A stretch of 64,000 nt of DNA from Gymnothorax reevesii. Its lineage: Eukaryota > Chordata > Actinopteri > Anguilliformes > Muraenidae. Location: the NCBI GenBank assembly GCA_029721435.1, contig CM056573.1, positions 72,606,001 through 72,670,000 on the forward strand, read 5' to 3'. The notes below the pieces were generated by a model, which was given only the letters and a program-made list of their open reading frames with translations, was not told the origin of the DNA and did no database searches. Each line of letters opens with the position of its first letter. Positions within the stretch are counted from its first letter, which is position 1. The translations under genes and the position numbers were made by a program. Of this stretch, positions 11,246 through 23,600 are shown in pieces.

Positions 11246-11724
11246 TACCAAAAGGCACTGGTGCAGGACCGGAGTAGTAAGATTGCAAAGTTGTGTTAAG
11301 ATCAGGCAGACGGTTTAGGAGTTATGCCCCGGACAGAAACAGACCACGGACAGACAGCCACACACCAAAAGGCACCACTTAGTTAAGATCATGTAAACAA
11401 TTTTGGAGTAACCTCCGGAAACAAAGTGGGAACGCTGACGCCAACCCGAACAGGAACCGAACCTAAAATAATATATCTCCCCTCTCCCTCCGAGGGGGAG
11501 ACATAATCACGCAATCCTCAACTGCCAGCCAAATTTTGCAGGTGTAAGGTGTAAGTTGCGGAGACAACATAATTTCAGTGGAATAGTTTTACAAATAACG
11601 CATTTTCTGGGTGAGTAACATGAATGGGTTATTTGATTAGGTGTATGATAGCTATGGGGACACGTCGCTTTATTTTCATGGTTGGTGTATCAATGTTATA
11701 CCTTCACCCTCTGAAAAAACCAGC

Positions 11725-12050
11725 AAAAACCAATATAATGTTGACCAGCATATGTTGTGTTTTGGACACTTGTATGCTGGTGACCAGCATGGCCAATCAC
11801 ATATTGTGTTTTGGACATATGTATACTGGTGAACATTACATGTGGTTTATGTTGGTGACCAGCATTATGTTGACCAGCGCATGTTGTGTTTTGGACATAT
11901 GTACGCTGGTGAACATCACATGATGGTTATACTGGTGACCAGCATATGTTGTGTTTAGGACACATGTATGCTGGTGAAAATCACATGCTGGTTTATGCTG
12001 GTGACCAGCATTATGTTGACCAGCACATGTGTTTTGGACATATGTATGCT
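11725..12050 (+). repeat. 66 bp minisatellite, left block
   Basis: Units combine the near-palindrome TGCTGGTGACCAGCA with ATGTTGTGTTT.GGACA and CATGTATGCTGGTGAACAT. Several diverged copies run up to the point where LINE sequence begins. Open frames on both strands in this block are repeat translation. Confidence 0.8.
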
Positions 12051-12051
12051 G

Positions 12052-13270
12052 GTCCACTCCCTTCCCAGTTACAAACGGAGTGAAACAAGGCTGCGTGCTG
12101 GCTCCAACACTGTTCAGCATGATGTTCACAGCCATGCTGACAGATGCCTTCCAGGACTCCGACCCAAGCATCAACATCAGATACAGATCAGACGGCAAGC
12201 TGTTCAACTTGCGACGCCTTCAGGCTAAGACTAAGCTCCACTTTGACAAGCTCCGTGACTTCCTGTTCGCTGATGATTGTGCCCTCAATGCCGATAGTCC
12301 TGAAGACATGCAGCACTGCATGGGCCTGTTTGCCACTGCCTGCTCCAACTTTGGTCTTACGATCAGCACCAAAAAGACCAAGGTAATGTACCAACCTGCT
12401 CCAGGGAAACAGTACCAAGAACCAACAGTGACCGTGAACGGACAGAAACTGGCAGCTGTGGACAAGTTCATGTACCTCGGCAGCACGCCGTCTCGCAGCG
12501 TGCACATCGATGACGAGACTGATGCCAGGATCGCCAAAACCAGTGTGGCCTTTGGCCGGCTGCGCTCATCAGTGTGGGAGCGCAAGGGGCGTGAGTCTTG
12601 CAACAAAGCTGAGTGTCTATAGAGCCATCGTCCTCACCACTCTACTGTATGCCAGCGAGACCTGGACTGTCTACCAGAGGCACGCACAGAAACTCAACCG
12701 CTTTCACCTCAACTGCCTTCGCAAACTACTGAAAGTGAAGTGGCAGGACAAAGTGCCCAAACACAGAGATTCTCGAGCAGACAGGAATGTACAGCGTCTT
12801 CACTATGCTCCGCAAGTCCCAACTCTGCTGGGCTGGTCACGTCACCGGGATGTCCGATGAACGACTACCCAAGCGCCTTCTCTACGGAGAACTGCAGACT
12901 GGAGCACGCTGTCATGGAGGCCAGAAGAAACGCTTCAAGGACACACTCAAAGCCTCCATGAAGGACTGCGGAGTGGACCACAACTCATGGGAGGCACTTG
13001 CACAGGATCGGTCAGCATCGCACAGTGCAATCCACATAGGAGCAGCAGCATACGAGCAACAACGCATCGAGACTGCCAAGACCAAGCGAGCAGCCAGGAA
13101 GGCCCGTTGCATCAACCTTCCATCACAGGCCCCAGCTCTGCTGTCCTGCCCTTACTGTGCCAGAACCTTCCGGGCTCGGATTGGCCTCATCAGCCACCTT
13201 CGAACCCACTCAGTTCCCTAGGATGATTAAAAAGTGAATGAAGATGATCATCTCTCTTCAAGAGAGGACG
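12052..13270 (+). pseudogene. LINE fragment: reverse transcriptase and C-terminal zinc finger
   Basis: The sequence begins inside the palm (VTNGVKQGCVLAPTLFS) and contains the catalytic FADDCAL motif at about 12268-12288. It then carries the thumb (LYASETWTVY) and a C-terminal block with WAGHVTGMSDERLPK and KKRFKDTLKA. It ends with a C2H2-like finger, CPYCARTF then HLRTH, at about 13147-13208. Reading needs frame changes near 12590 and again near 12775-12790, so it is broken. The start inside the polymerase is consistent with 5' truncation. The 3' tail, GATGATCATCTC and following, ends near 13270, where minisatellite resumes. It looks like an I/Nimb-type or related LINE; I am unsure of the clade. 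Confidence 0.8.
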
Positions 13271-13274
13271 AACA

Positions 13275-13470
13275 CCATGCTGGTGAACATGCTGGTTTAT
13301 GCTGGTGACCAGCATATGTTGTGTTTAGGACACATGTATGCTGGTGAACATCTCATGATGGTTTATGCTGGTGACCAGCATATGTTGTGTTTAGGACACA
13401 TGTATCCTGGTGAATAGCACGGCAAGCATAGACCAGCATATGTTGTGTTTTGGTGCTGGTCCATGCTGAT
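13275..13470 (+). repeat. 66 bp minisatellite, right block
   Basis: The same unit as at 11725-12050 resumes. GCTGGTGACC at 13301 and 13367 gives a period of 66 bases. The LINE fragment therefore sits inside this array. The following 13470-13780 is AT-rich with no recognisable gene. Confidence 0.8.
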
Positions 13471-14000
13471 GGACCATCCTCACCACCAGTAGGTGATAAA
13501 AATAATTTGGTCCTACTTCATACCTGCAGTACAGACCCTAATTACAATGATACATACGCAGAATACTGCAGTTGTTGAAAGTTACAGTAACAAACTAAGT
13601 CATGTGTTGCAAATACAAAAATTTATTGACAGTTTGTTAGAAAAAAATGCAAAAATATACCAAAAATTGAGAACAAAACTGGGCATGTGGATTCAAAACT
13701 GAATTTTTTAAAAAGCCCATAAAAAAATATATTTTTATAATCCAAAGCAATGACTGTACGGAACCACATAAGAACACAGTAAGGGCCGGATCTACTAAGA
13801 TCCCAATTTGCGTGTACTAATTTGCGCGTGCAATCTAGAATTTTGCGTGTGGGGCTGAACCGCGGTTTGCAGGTGATTTACTAAGAGTGATTGCGCAAAT
13901 GGCAACAGGTGCAAACGTGTTGGACTCACCCTATTTAAATGAGGGCTTTGCGTGTTTCATGGTTTGCAGCACGGAGAGTTTGGAGAGAAGAAAGCGCAAA

Positions 14001-14948
14001 ATGAAATTCGACCCTATGGAATTAGAGGTGTTGGTAGATGAAGCCAATAAACACGTGAATGAGCTCCTGCAAAGAAATCTGACTGTCGCACAAAGGAACG
14101 CCACATGGGCGGAAATCTGTAAAAAAGTAAATGCTGTGGGTAAAACGATGCGAACAGTGAATGAAGTGAAAAGACGATATCAAGATATCCGAAGACGAAC
14201 GAAAGAAAAATTGGCGTATAATAAAACATCTGCAAAGAAAACAGGTGGGGGCACAGTGGATGAGATGCCTCTGACCAGCATTGAGGAACAGGTGCAGTTA
14301 TCGTTCTGCGAGACGCAAGTCACTGGAATTGCCAGGTATGACACACTGGACCAAACAGCAGAACAAGGTAGGCGCACAATAATACTGTATAAACACACTT
14401 TTTCTGAAAAGATATTTATTTAGTAAGTGAAAAATGAATGTACCTCCTGTGGTTACATTTTGCTGTCCTTTAACTCAAATCCCAAACAAAAAACATTTAT
14501 TTTTTTACATTTAGAATCTTCAGCAGAAGTCCAGCCATCCACCTCAAATTCCCCCAGAGCAGCCGCCACCCCTGCAGAGCCTCGAAAGGGTCCCGAGGAC
14601 ATTGATCTGGAGTTGCTGGAGGAACAAAAGAAACAGTCTGCAGCCATTCAGACAATTGCACGGGAGATGAGAGCGGCGTCATCGTTGGCACGGGCGGCAA
14701 GGCGCGATACTCAGGCCATTGCCACGCACTGCAGACAGATGGTCAGCGCAGTATCTGCCCTGACGATGGCCGTCAATTCTGTGGCAAGAGGGCTACGGGA
14801 AGGGATGCAGGCAATGACTGCCCTCAATCCAGGTGGAGAAGCGGGCCGACCGAGTCCCACAGCGACAGCTAGGCAGCCGGGCACCGGAGAGGGAGGAGAG
14901 GTGCGCATGACGGGCAAGTTCCATCAGCGTAAAAGGAAACACAAGTGA
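14001..14948 (+). CDS. Harbinger SANT/Myb-like DNA-binding protein (2 exons)
   Basis: Model: exon 14001-14367, intron 14368-14514 (GTAGGC...TTTAG), exon 14515-14948; about 266 residues. The first exon encodes a SANT/Myb-like trihelix region (ELEVLVDEANKHVNELLQ, NATWAEICKKVNAVG, TVNEVKRRYQDIRRR) like that of Harbinger-associated proteins and NAIF1. In the family this protein helps the transposase enter the nucleus and bind transposon ends. The second exon has a Ser/Pro/Ala linker, then a helical Ala/Arg-rich segment and a basic tail (RKRKHK). I chose ATG 14001 because the open frame upstream has no better ATG next to the domain. No stop or frameshift is visible, so this gene may still be intact. 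Confidence 0.8.
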
Positions 14949-15344
14949 TACATTCAACTGTCACGTTTAAGTTGTCCTCTATTGGCTGTGAATTTTTTTT
15001 TTTTTTTTGTATAAAATGGGCTATATGATGAAGAACTGCTTTTTTCTTTTTTTTCCACCATAAATGTTAAGACTATAGCCTAATACATTTTCTGACTGAA
15101 ACAATGTGTCTTGAATATGACTTTGCGGGACTTAACATAATTAGACGTGAATGAGTATTTCGTTTGATAATGTTTGGAATTCAGAAAGTGATTTCTGAAT
15201 AAATAAGCGACAATAAATGTTGATTTGCTTAACTTTGCAATGTTCTGCAGTTTATTGGGTCACACTAGCCAGAGGGAACGGCATTGTATTGCAATCTACA
15301 ACGCATTATTGAATGAAAATAGAAAAATGCACATACCAAACCGC

Positions 15345-16466
15345 TCACAAGAAGTGACTTCGAATGAGATTGCTGCATGTCTGCATCCCTGCAGCATTGG
15401 GTTGTTGCTCCATACAGGGGGGCAGGTCGGCGTTCTCCTCCGGCATGGCCTCATGCTCCAGCCCGTGTTGCTTGGCGATGTTATGTAGCATGCAGCAGGT
15501 CACTATAATCTGGGCCACTTTTTCTGGCCTGTACAGCAGTGCTCCACCAGTGCGATCCAAACAACGGAACCTGCTCTTCAGGATTCCGAAGGTGCGCTCC
15601 ACAATATTCCGTGTACGGATATGGACCTCGTTGTATCTTATTTCTCCGGCAGTGGTCGGGTTGAGAACAGGTGTCAGGAGGAAGGGGTGTAGGGGGTATG
15701 CACTGTCACCTGAAACATATGAATCAATGTGAAACATGCTCTTGTTTTTAATGAAATAAATTTCGCTAAGGATTTTACAAATTGACTCACCTACAAGCCA
15801 GGCATCTCCAAACTCGCCATCTCGCAACTTGGAAAACAGAGAACTGTTTCTCAGAATAAAAGAATCGTGTACTGACCCGGGATATTTTGCCACAACATTG
15901 GAATTGATGCCTTTGGCATCACAAACGCACTGCACATTCAATGAATGCGTGTGTTTGCGATTTCTGTACACGTGCTCAGTGTCTGCGGGGGGCACAAGCT
16001 GCACATGGGTGCAGTCAATCGCCCCTATAACTCAAGGAAATCCAGCTACTGCAAAAAAACCTTGTTTGGTCTCATTCAATAAGTGCCGTGTGCGTGGAAA
16101 CCTAATGAACTTGGCCATCCGGTGCGACATGGCATTTAGGACTTCAGACAGCACATCTGAAAAACGGGATTAGGAGATCCCAGCTGTAATAGCTACCGTA
16201 CGCTGGAATGACCCAGATGCAAAAAAATGCAAACTTGCAAGGAGTTTTGTCATTGCAGGTATTGCATGACTCCTTCTCGTGGCTGGCTCCAAATCCTCTC
16301 TGAGTTCCTCCAACAGCTCCAAAATGGCAGTGCTGGATAGGCGATATGTTTTAATGATTTTTTCCTCGTTCATTCCAAAAACGTTCACACGAGGGTGAAA
16401 AATGCGTTCTCTGCGTCTCCTTTCATGATTTCGATGTCTCCTTCTTGCGACAATAACTGTAGCCAT
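15345..16466 (-). pseudogene. HARBI1-like transposase (2 exons, two nonsense codons)
   Basis: The minus-strand reading from ATG at 16466 shows the Harbinger DDE transposase. It has an N-terminal HTH-like region (SSTAILELLEEL), VIGAIDCTHV with the first catalytic Asp (codon 16014-16016), YPGSVHDS, GDSAYPLHPFLL with the second Asp, and ERTFGILKSRFRC with the Glu. An 81-base intron at 15710-15790 (GTGAGT...TTTCAG) interrupts WLVG/DSAYP. It stays open in frame, so it can look like an insertion. TAA at 16170-16172 and TGA at 16032-16034 interrupt an otherwise intact frame. The element therefore cannot make its own transposase unless these stops are sequence errors. Confidence 0.85.
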
Positions 16467-16820
16467 GTGTGCGCAATTACGCATACAAACCGTTTGCACC
16501 TCCTTTTGACACGTGTTAAAATATAGACGCAGATTTTATTAGCAAAATTTCTTTCAGGTTTGATTTATCAATTTGCGCGTGCTAAATTAATATATTTACA
16601 TTTTCTCCTCCCAACACACGCACAATTGGGTGTAAACGCCCCATATTGCATATTCATTGTGGCAGACGTACTAACTGGATGCAGACGTGCTATTTTGCAC
16701 CTTTGAAAGAGGCAACCCTTACTGTGCACTATTAGTAAATCAGTTTGTACATTTTTTTGCGTGTGCAATGAGTTTGCACACGTTTTTATACATGCAAAGC
16801 TTTTGTAGATCCAGCCCTAA

Positions 16821-18536
16821 GTCCATAATTAATCTCCCAAGGTGCACAAATGGATCACCGCAATTTCATCCTTTGGTCCTTCCGCTCCTCCCCCAAATTG
16901 ATTTCTTATTGAAGTGTAACATTTTTACCAAAGCTTTCATCTCGGATACTGTGGCCGGCTTCTTTTTGTCACAGCATCTAAGTTGGAAAGAGAAGAGCAA
17001 TTAAAATGTATAGTTGACAGGGTCCAGTCACCCAATTCTGAATACATCTCACTTTATGGTATTGGTGGGGCAACTTGCCAGACACCAAGGCAGAGGCAAA
17101 AAATAAAAATATCTTCAAAAGAGTAGACAATGACCATAAGTTTATTATAACATTACATTTTCAGAAACAGAATTACACATGTTAACAGAAATGTCACTCC
17201 CCTATTTCTCCAAAATGCTACTGATTGCTATTGATGGAACAATTCTTAAAGCTTTTGGATTAGTCCAGACAAAAAATATAGATTAACTAGCTCTGTAAGG
17301 CCTAACTGCTGACTTTCAATTAGCTACACTAGTGAATGTTTAGAATCAAATATGCGTTGTTGGTCCAACAGAAACATTTATTCAGTTCCGGGAGAAGAAA
17401 TAAAACTTTGATGCAGTGGGCCTTTTCATGAAAAACAGAATACGGTTACATGAAGGTTCGCAGACTGGTTATGTTATCCAGCAAGAAGTGATTACTCGAG
17501 CGAAATTAATATTCTGTATCACCTTAAGCATCCTGGAAATATCATTTTAAAAGCAAGATCTCACAAGCTCATATATAAACACTTACTTATATTAGCTAGT
17601 GACAGTTAAGTAAACACTGAGTACATCTCACACAGCTTGGTAGCCATGTTAGCTTCAGGTTGCCTGTCACTAACGTTAAATCATTTCGCACAATGTTAAT
17701 GTCAGCTTTGGCGGTTTTGATACAGCTTGTAAATATTTTCATGAGGCTTTATTCTAATAGTGCATAATACCCACAATTATCTAGCTAACTATATCAGCTT
17801 CACTCCTAAACACCAGCTACAACACGGTACGACTTAAACTTAATAGCAACCTACCGACCAGCTGATGACTGTTGACGACGTTGAACTAACGTCATCTGCC
17901 TTTGAATTTCGATTTTCTGTTTGACTAGCTTGCTAGCTAGCGAGCTAGCTGCTGTTACGTTCGCTCAAGTTGCGTAAGTGAATGTAAACTAATCTAGCTT
18001 GCTATGTTAGTAACCCATAGAAAGGTAAAGTTGGTTTAAGCCTCAGTAACAAAATATAAATTACATACATTTTACATGCAGGGAAATAACGTTACATAAA
18101 ACTTCAACATCCCAAACATAACCGTTACTTTAGACTGACCTCACCTGCTGATATGATCAGCGATGCACGCACTCCAGCTCCAAGAAGACAAACGAATGGT
18201 CATCAGCTGTCCTTCCCACCACTCTCTCTCGAACATGGAGTGCGATTAAAATCCGAAGTTCCTTCATGATGTTGACACACTTTTTTGAAGCATAGAAAAC
18301 AGTGAGCACTCTGATCGATTTGCCCAGCATAAATGTTCTGTGTCAATGTCGTGCAAATATAAATAATTCTCTTCATTTAATTTTTTTATTTTTTCAGTTA
18401 AGTTTTTAGAAGAATTATTGTGTTAAGAAATTTCAAATTAACACCCAATATTGAATTAAATATTGATTGACTAATATTCATATCTCAAAGCAGAGAAGGG
18501 AAATACAATCATCAAAGTAAAAGTCTATTATGTTAT
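16821..18536. other. Non-coding spacer; possible untranslated exon on minus
   Basis: No conserved protein is visible. On the minus strand an AATAAA lies near 17140, and a CAG/GTGAGG splice-donor-like site follows GC-richer sequence at about 18145-18240. These could mark non-coding exons of a host transcript, but nothing confirms this. Around 17925-17955 there is a short TAGCTAGC-rich run. Confidence 0.25.
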
Positions 18537-19049
18537 TGTTGTAATGTGAATATAGGCCACTGGATGGCAGTATTTACCTTTTTTTTTATTCAGCTCAGAC
18601 TGGAGCTATGTTTTGACATGTCCTGGACATGTCTGGGGCAAGTCCCCGAAAATAAAAAAAAGAGGTCTAAATGTGGGTGGGGTCTGCAAAAGAGTATATA
18701 AGGAAAAGAATTGAGACAGTAAAGTAGTAGGAGAAATTGCAAGGAGAAGGATACATGTGACCAGACCTGTCACGTCTGTTCAAGACCTGTGAAGTTTCTT
18801 TTGTGGATTTTTGCCTGTGTTAGAGCATTTTTTTTCCTTACCCAGGACATCACCAAGCCACCCCAACAAAAAGGGACTGTAAATATTTCTGTTTTTCTTG
18901 TAAATTAATCTTGGTTATTAGTTGTAGGTTAGTATTAGTCTTTGTCTGTTGATTAAATGTGTTCAAGTTTTTAAAACAGTTTCTGTCATCCCTGGCTGTT
19001 GCTGTAGCTGTTGTGTTGTAAATTGTAATAACAAATTGGGGCCATAACA
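18537..19049 (+). repeat. 5' LTR of the Gmr1-like element
   Basis: It begins TGTTGTAATGTG and ends CCATAACA. It includes a TATA box (GTATATAAGG) at about 18694-18703, the likely promoter in U3, and an ATTAAA poly(A)-type signal near 18952. Primer-binding-site-like sequence, TTGGGGGCTCAAGTCCGGG, follows at 19052-19070. Confidence 0.85.
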
Positions 19050-19171
19050 AATTGGGGGCTCAAGTCCGGGATAGACCATTGTGTGATTCATTAATTGAAA
19101 ATCTAACATGTCAAATTGTAAAATTGTTTTTTTGAATTTTCCTATCTAAATATATTGATAGATCAACAGCA

Positions 19172-20695
19172 ATGGATGATTTCTTGGCATCACCAACCGT
19201 AGGGGTTTTGAACTCTTTTAAAAAGACAGAACTGCTAGAAATTTGCAGACAGTTAGAGCTAACTTAGGTTAAACCAGCCATGCGAAAAGCAAGACTGGCT
19301 AGAGAGATAGTTGAATATTACATTGATGAAAATGTGTTTGCACCAGCAGATCTGGAACAGTTTCCAGTGGAAAATCCAAATATAGAAATGGAACTTAAAT
19401 TAAAAATGCTAGAGATTGAAAGGGAAGAAAAAGAAAAACAAAGGCAGTTTGAGTTGGAAAAATTAGCAAGAGAAGAGAAAAAAGAAAGGGAGGAAAAAGA
19501 GAAAGAAAGGGAGGAAAGAGAAAAAGAAAGCGAGGAAAAAGAGAAAGAAAGGGAGGAAAGAGAAACAAAGAGAATTTGAGAGGGAAGAAAAAGAAAAACA
19601 AAGAGAATTTGAGTTAGAAAAATTTGCAAGACAGAGAGATTTTGAATTAGAGAAATTCGATACCAAATGGAGCAACTAAAAATTAAAATTCAAACTGAAA
19701 ATAAATTTCGGGCTAGCCAGGAGGTAAAATTGGTGCCTCCATTTTCGGAAAAGGACGTTGACGACTATTTCCAGTGTTTTGAAAAGGTAGCAAAGGGTTG
19801 CCAGTGGCCAAAGGAAAACTGGCCTCTGATGTTGCAAACTGTCCTCAAGGGTAAAGCTCAACAAGCCTATTCGGCTTTGTCTGCAGATGATTCCTCTGAT
19901 TATGAGGTTGTCAAAAAGGTTATTTTGAGAGCTTATGAGTTGGTTCCAGAGGCTTACCGACAGAAATTCAGAGGTCTGAAGAAATCTGAAAATCAGACTT
20001 ATGTTGAATTTGCTAATGAGAAGCAGGTTTGCTTTGAGCGCTGGTGTACTTCTATGGAGGTCAAGGATGATTTCAACTCACTAAAAGAGATGGTGTTAGT
20101 TGAAGAATTCAAGAACTGTGTTAAAGATGATGTTAAGACCTACCGTAATGAGAAGCAAGCACTGAATTTGCAATCAGCTGCCAAATTTGCAGATGAATAT
20201 GTTCTCACACATAAGTCCAAATTTCAGTCTAGCAGTAACAATAGATGGTCCCAATTTCAGACAAAGGGTTATGGTGATACCCAAGATTCCTCACCCAAAG
20301 ACAAAGACAAATCTGGTGATGGTGCTCAGAAATCCAGTAACGGGTGTGATCAAAGTGTGAAAGCTGACAGTGACAAAAGTGGTCTAGTTTGCAGTTATTG
20401 CAAGAAATCTGGTCATGTTACAACTAACTGTTGGTTCCTAAAAGCTAAGAAAGAAAAAGAAAAGGATACCAAACCAAATGCCTTTGTGAAAACAAGGTTA
20501 GAAACCCCTGTAGTAGATGACCGATCTGCTAAATTGCCTGCTTCTTGTGGGGCTAAAAAGCCTGATACAGCTGACTTCGTGAGGGAGGAATTTCTTCCAT
20601 TTGTGTCAGAGGGATTTGTGGCTCTGAATGAGCATACTACTCCTGTCCCCATATATATCCAAGGGATACCGGAGCTTCTCAGTCACTTTTGTTGA
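19172..20695 (+). pseudogene. Gag of the Gmr1-like element (SCAN-like capsid, broken)
   Basis: The N-terminal segment (LNSFKKTELLEICRQLEL then MRKARLAREIVEYY) resembles a SAP-like helix pair. TAG at 19265-19267 interrupts it. A Glu/Lys/Arg-rich coiled coil (about 19390-19660) has two compensating frame shifts, near 19570 and 19655. From 19667 the frame is open through the capsid: DDYFQCFEKVAKGCQWPKE, LKGKAQQAYSAL and LRAYELVPEAYRQKF. This region is related to the vertebrate SCAN domain, which is thought to derive from a Gmr1-like capsid. A CCHC knuckle (CSYCKKSGHVTTNC) lies at about 20392-20433. Capsid assembly and RNA binding are the expected roles. Confidence 0.85.
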
Positions 20696-23600
20696 TGGAC
20701 TCTTTGGAGTTACGTGATGAGACCGCTTCAGGGGATTTCATACTTGTACAAGGTATTGGAGGGAGGACTGTATCTGTACCCCCGCACTCTATATTCTTGA
20801 AGTCAGATTTAGTTACAGGACAGGTAAAGGTGGGACTTATGCCAAGTCTACCTATAAAGGGTTTTTCTCTGTTGCGAGGCAATGACCTGGCTGGGGGCAA
20901 AGTAATTCCCCCTGTACATCTTACTTCACAGCCGAGCACTGAAGATGGGGATGAGGACCCATCTCTGTATCCTTCTTGCGCAGTGACTCGTGCTATGGCC
21001 AAGAAGGCTAAAGAAGGAGATGCTGTGGTGCCGTCCAGCACATTGAATAGTCAGGACTCAAGTGGTTCGCCTCATGACTCTGATTGGCCTACTATGGTTT
21101 CTCCGTTTGAGAACTTATCAGACACTTTGATCAGTTCATTGTTCAGCCAGCCAGATGGGTTTGGTGATTCTGATGTGTCTGGAGACTTGTCTCTGTCCAG
21201 AAAGCGGTTGATTGAGGAGCAAACTAATGATCCTGAAATTTGTGTACTAAAGAGGAGAGCCCTTCCTGATAAAGAAATAGACGCAGTTCCAGTTGGGTAT
21301 TATCTCAAGGATGGTGTGTTGATGCGGAAGTGGCGCCCTCCTGATATCCCTGCCAATGCAGATTGGGCAGTGGTCAGGCAAATTGTTGTTCCGAAGGTCT
21401 ACAGGAATGAGATCTTAACAATGGCTCATAGTTTACCTTTAGGAGGTCATCTTGCTGTTAACAAGACTGTTGATAAGATCATGAAACACTTCTTTTGGCC
21501 TGGGCTTCGGAAAGACGTTTCCAACTTTTGCAAAACCTGTCACACTTGTCAGGTAGTTGGAAAACACCAGTTAGACCCACCTGTAGCTCCGTTGCAGCCT
21601 ATCCCAGCATTTGGGGAGCCCTTCTCTAAGGTCATTGTTGATTGCGTTGGTCCATTACCCAAGACTAGATCTGGAAATCAGTACTTGTTGACAATCATGT
21701 GTGCATCTACCAGATTCCTCGAAGCCATACCTCTACGTAACATCAAGGCAACTGCAATTTCGAAGGCTTTGATAAAGTTCTTCACGTTGTTTGGCCTTCC
21801 CAGGGAAATTCAGTCAGACCAAGGTAGCAATTTCACTTCAGGATTGTTTCAGCAGGTTGTGTATGAACTAGGTGCAAAGCAGATTCTTTCTAGTGCCTAT
21901 CATCCAGAAAGTCAGGGTGCCTTAGAGTGGTTTCATTCCACTCTCAAGACAATGATGAGGACTTATTGTTATGACCATGAGAAAGACTGGGATGAAGGTG
22001 TTCATTTGCTGTTGTTTGCAGCTAGAGAAGCAGTGCAGGAGTCTACTGGATTCAGTCCATTTGAGCTAGTGTTTGGTCATGAAGTGAGAGGACCTTTGCT
22101 ATTATTGAGTGAACAATGGCAAGAGGAAGAGCCGCACATCAGTCTGTTAGACTATGTTAGCAAGTTCAAGGAAAGATTGCGTGCAGCTTGTGACCTAGCC
22201 AAAGAGAACTTGAAATCAAGTCAGGGAAAAATGAAAACTTGGTATGATCATAAGGCTAGAAGCCGTGAGTTTAAACCAGGAGACAAGGTCCTTGTGTTGT
22301 TTCCCTTGCAGTCCAATCCATTGCAGGCTAGATTTCATGGTCCTTATGAAATTCTGACAAAACTCAATGATCTCAATTACATTGTGAAGACTCCAGATAG
22401 GAGAAAGCTAAAACAATTGTGTCACATTAACATGCTGAAGCCTTATCATGACAGAAATGCTAGGGTTGCAGCTGTCACTTCAGAATCTCCTATGGTCAAA
22501 ACGTGTGAAGATGAGGGGGAGTTTCAAGATGATGAACCTAGAATTAAAGCTGAAGTTCTTTCATGTAAATTGTCAAATTCTGAAGTGTTGCAAAATCTTG
22601 ATGTAAAACTACAGCACTTAGAACCCTCACAGAGAGATCAGTTTGAGAGGTTGATCAAGAAATATGAGGATCTGTTTCCTGATGTTCCAAAAAGAGTTTC
22701 TATGGCCTCTCATGATGTAGATGTTGGTGATGCCAAACCAATAAAGCAGCATCCGTACCGAATGAATCCTCAAAAGAGAAAGATTGATGAGAAAGAGGTT
22801 GAGTACATGTTAGAACATGATATTATCAGACCCTCCAACTCAGATTGGAGTTCACCCTGTGTGCTAGTTCCAAAACCTGATGGAAGTACTAGATTCTGTA
22901 CAGATTATCGCAAAGTCAATGCTGTAACGAGAACTGATGTGTTTCCAATACCTAGGATTGATGATTGTATTGATAGAGTAGGGCAAGCACAGTTTCTGAC
23001 CAAGATTGATTTATTGAAGGGTTATTGGTGTGTTCCTTTAACTGAGAGGGCCAAGAGCATCTCTGCTTTTGCCACACCATCTGGGTTGTACCAGTATGAA
23101 GTCCTACCCTTTGGGAGGAAAAATGCCCCAGCCACATTCCAAAGGATGATACAGTCTACAATCGCCGGATTGCCACACACGGGTGCATACATCGATGACC
23201 TGATCACATGGAGTGACTCCTGGGAAGAACATCTAAAAGATGTAGAGACGTTGTTCCAGCGCCTGACCCAGGCTAACCTGACTGTTAACCTGAACAAGAG
23301 TGACTTTGGTTGTGCTACTGTCACCTATCTTGGCTACGTCATAGGCCAGGGTAAGGTGGCACCCATAAATGCTAAAGTCCAAGCCATCATGGACTTTCCA
23401 GTTCCTGACAACAAAAAAGCTTTGCGCCGCTTCCTTGGAATGATCGGGTACTACCGCAAGTTCTGCAAGAACTTTGCTGAGATTGCTTTCAGTCTAACTA
23501 ACCAACTGAAGAAAGGCGTAAAGTTCACTTGGGATGATGCATGCCAGAGAGCCTTCGATCGCCTGAAGTCTCTGCTGTGTCACTTCCCCGTGCTCAAATC

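Larger units (their letters stand above)
13783..16817. mobile_element. PIF/Harbinger DNA transposon, about 3.0 kb
   Basis: The left end GGGCCGGATCTAC and the right end GTAGATCCAGCCC are inverted repeats. They are flanked by TAA at 13780-13782 and 16818-16820, the 3 bp target duplication typical of PIF/Harbinger. Subterminal repeats of TTTGCGTGTG/TTTGCGCGTG lie at both ends. Inside are two convergent genes, a SANT/Myb-like protein on plus and a HARBI1-type transposase on minus, the standard gene pair of this superfamily. Confidence 0.9.

Noticed and set aside
12188..12606. Long minus-strand frames opposite the LINE
   Set aside because: Antisense shadow of the reverse-transcriptase coding strand.
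19318..19675. Ser/Phe/Leu-rich minus-strand frames
   Set aside because: They are the complement of the Glu/Lys/Arg-rich coiled coil of the Gmr1 Gag.
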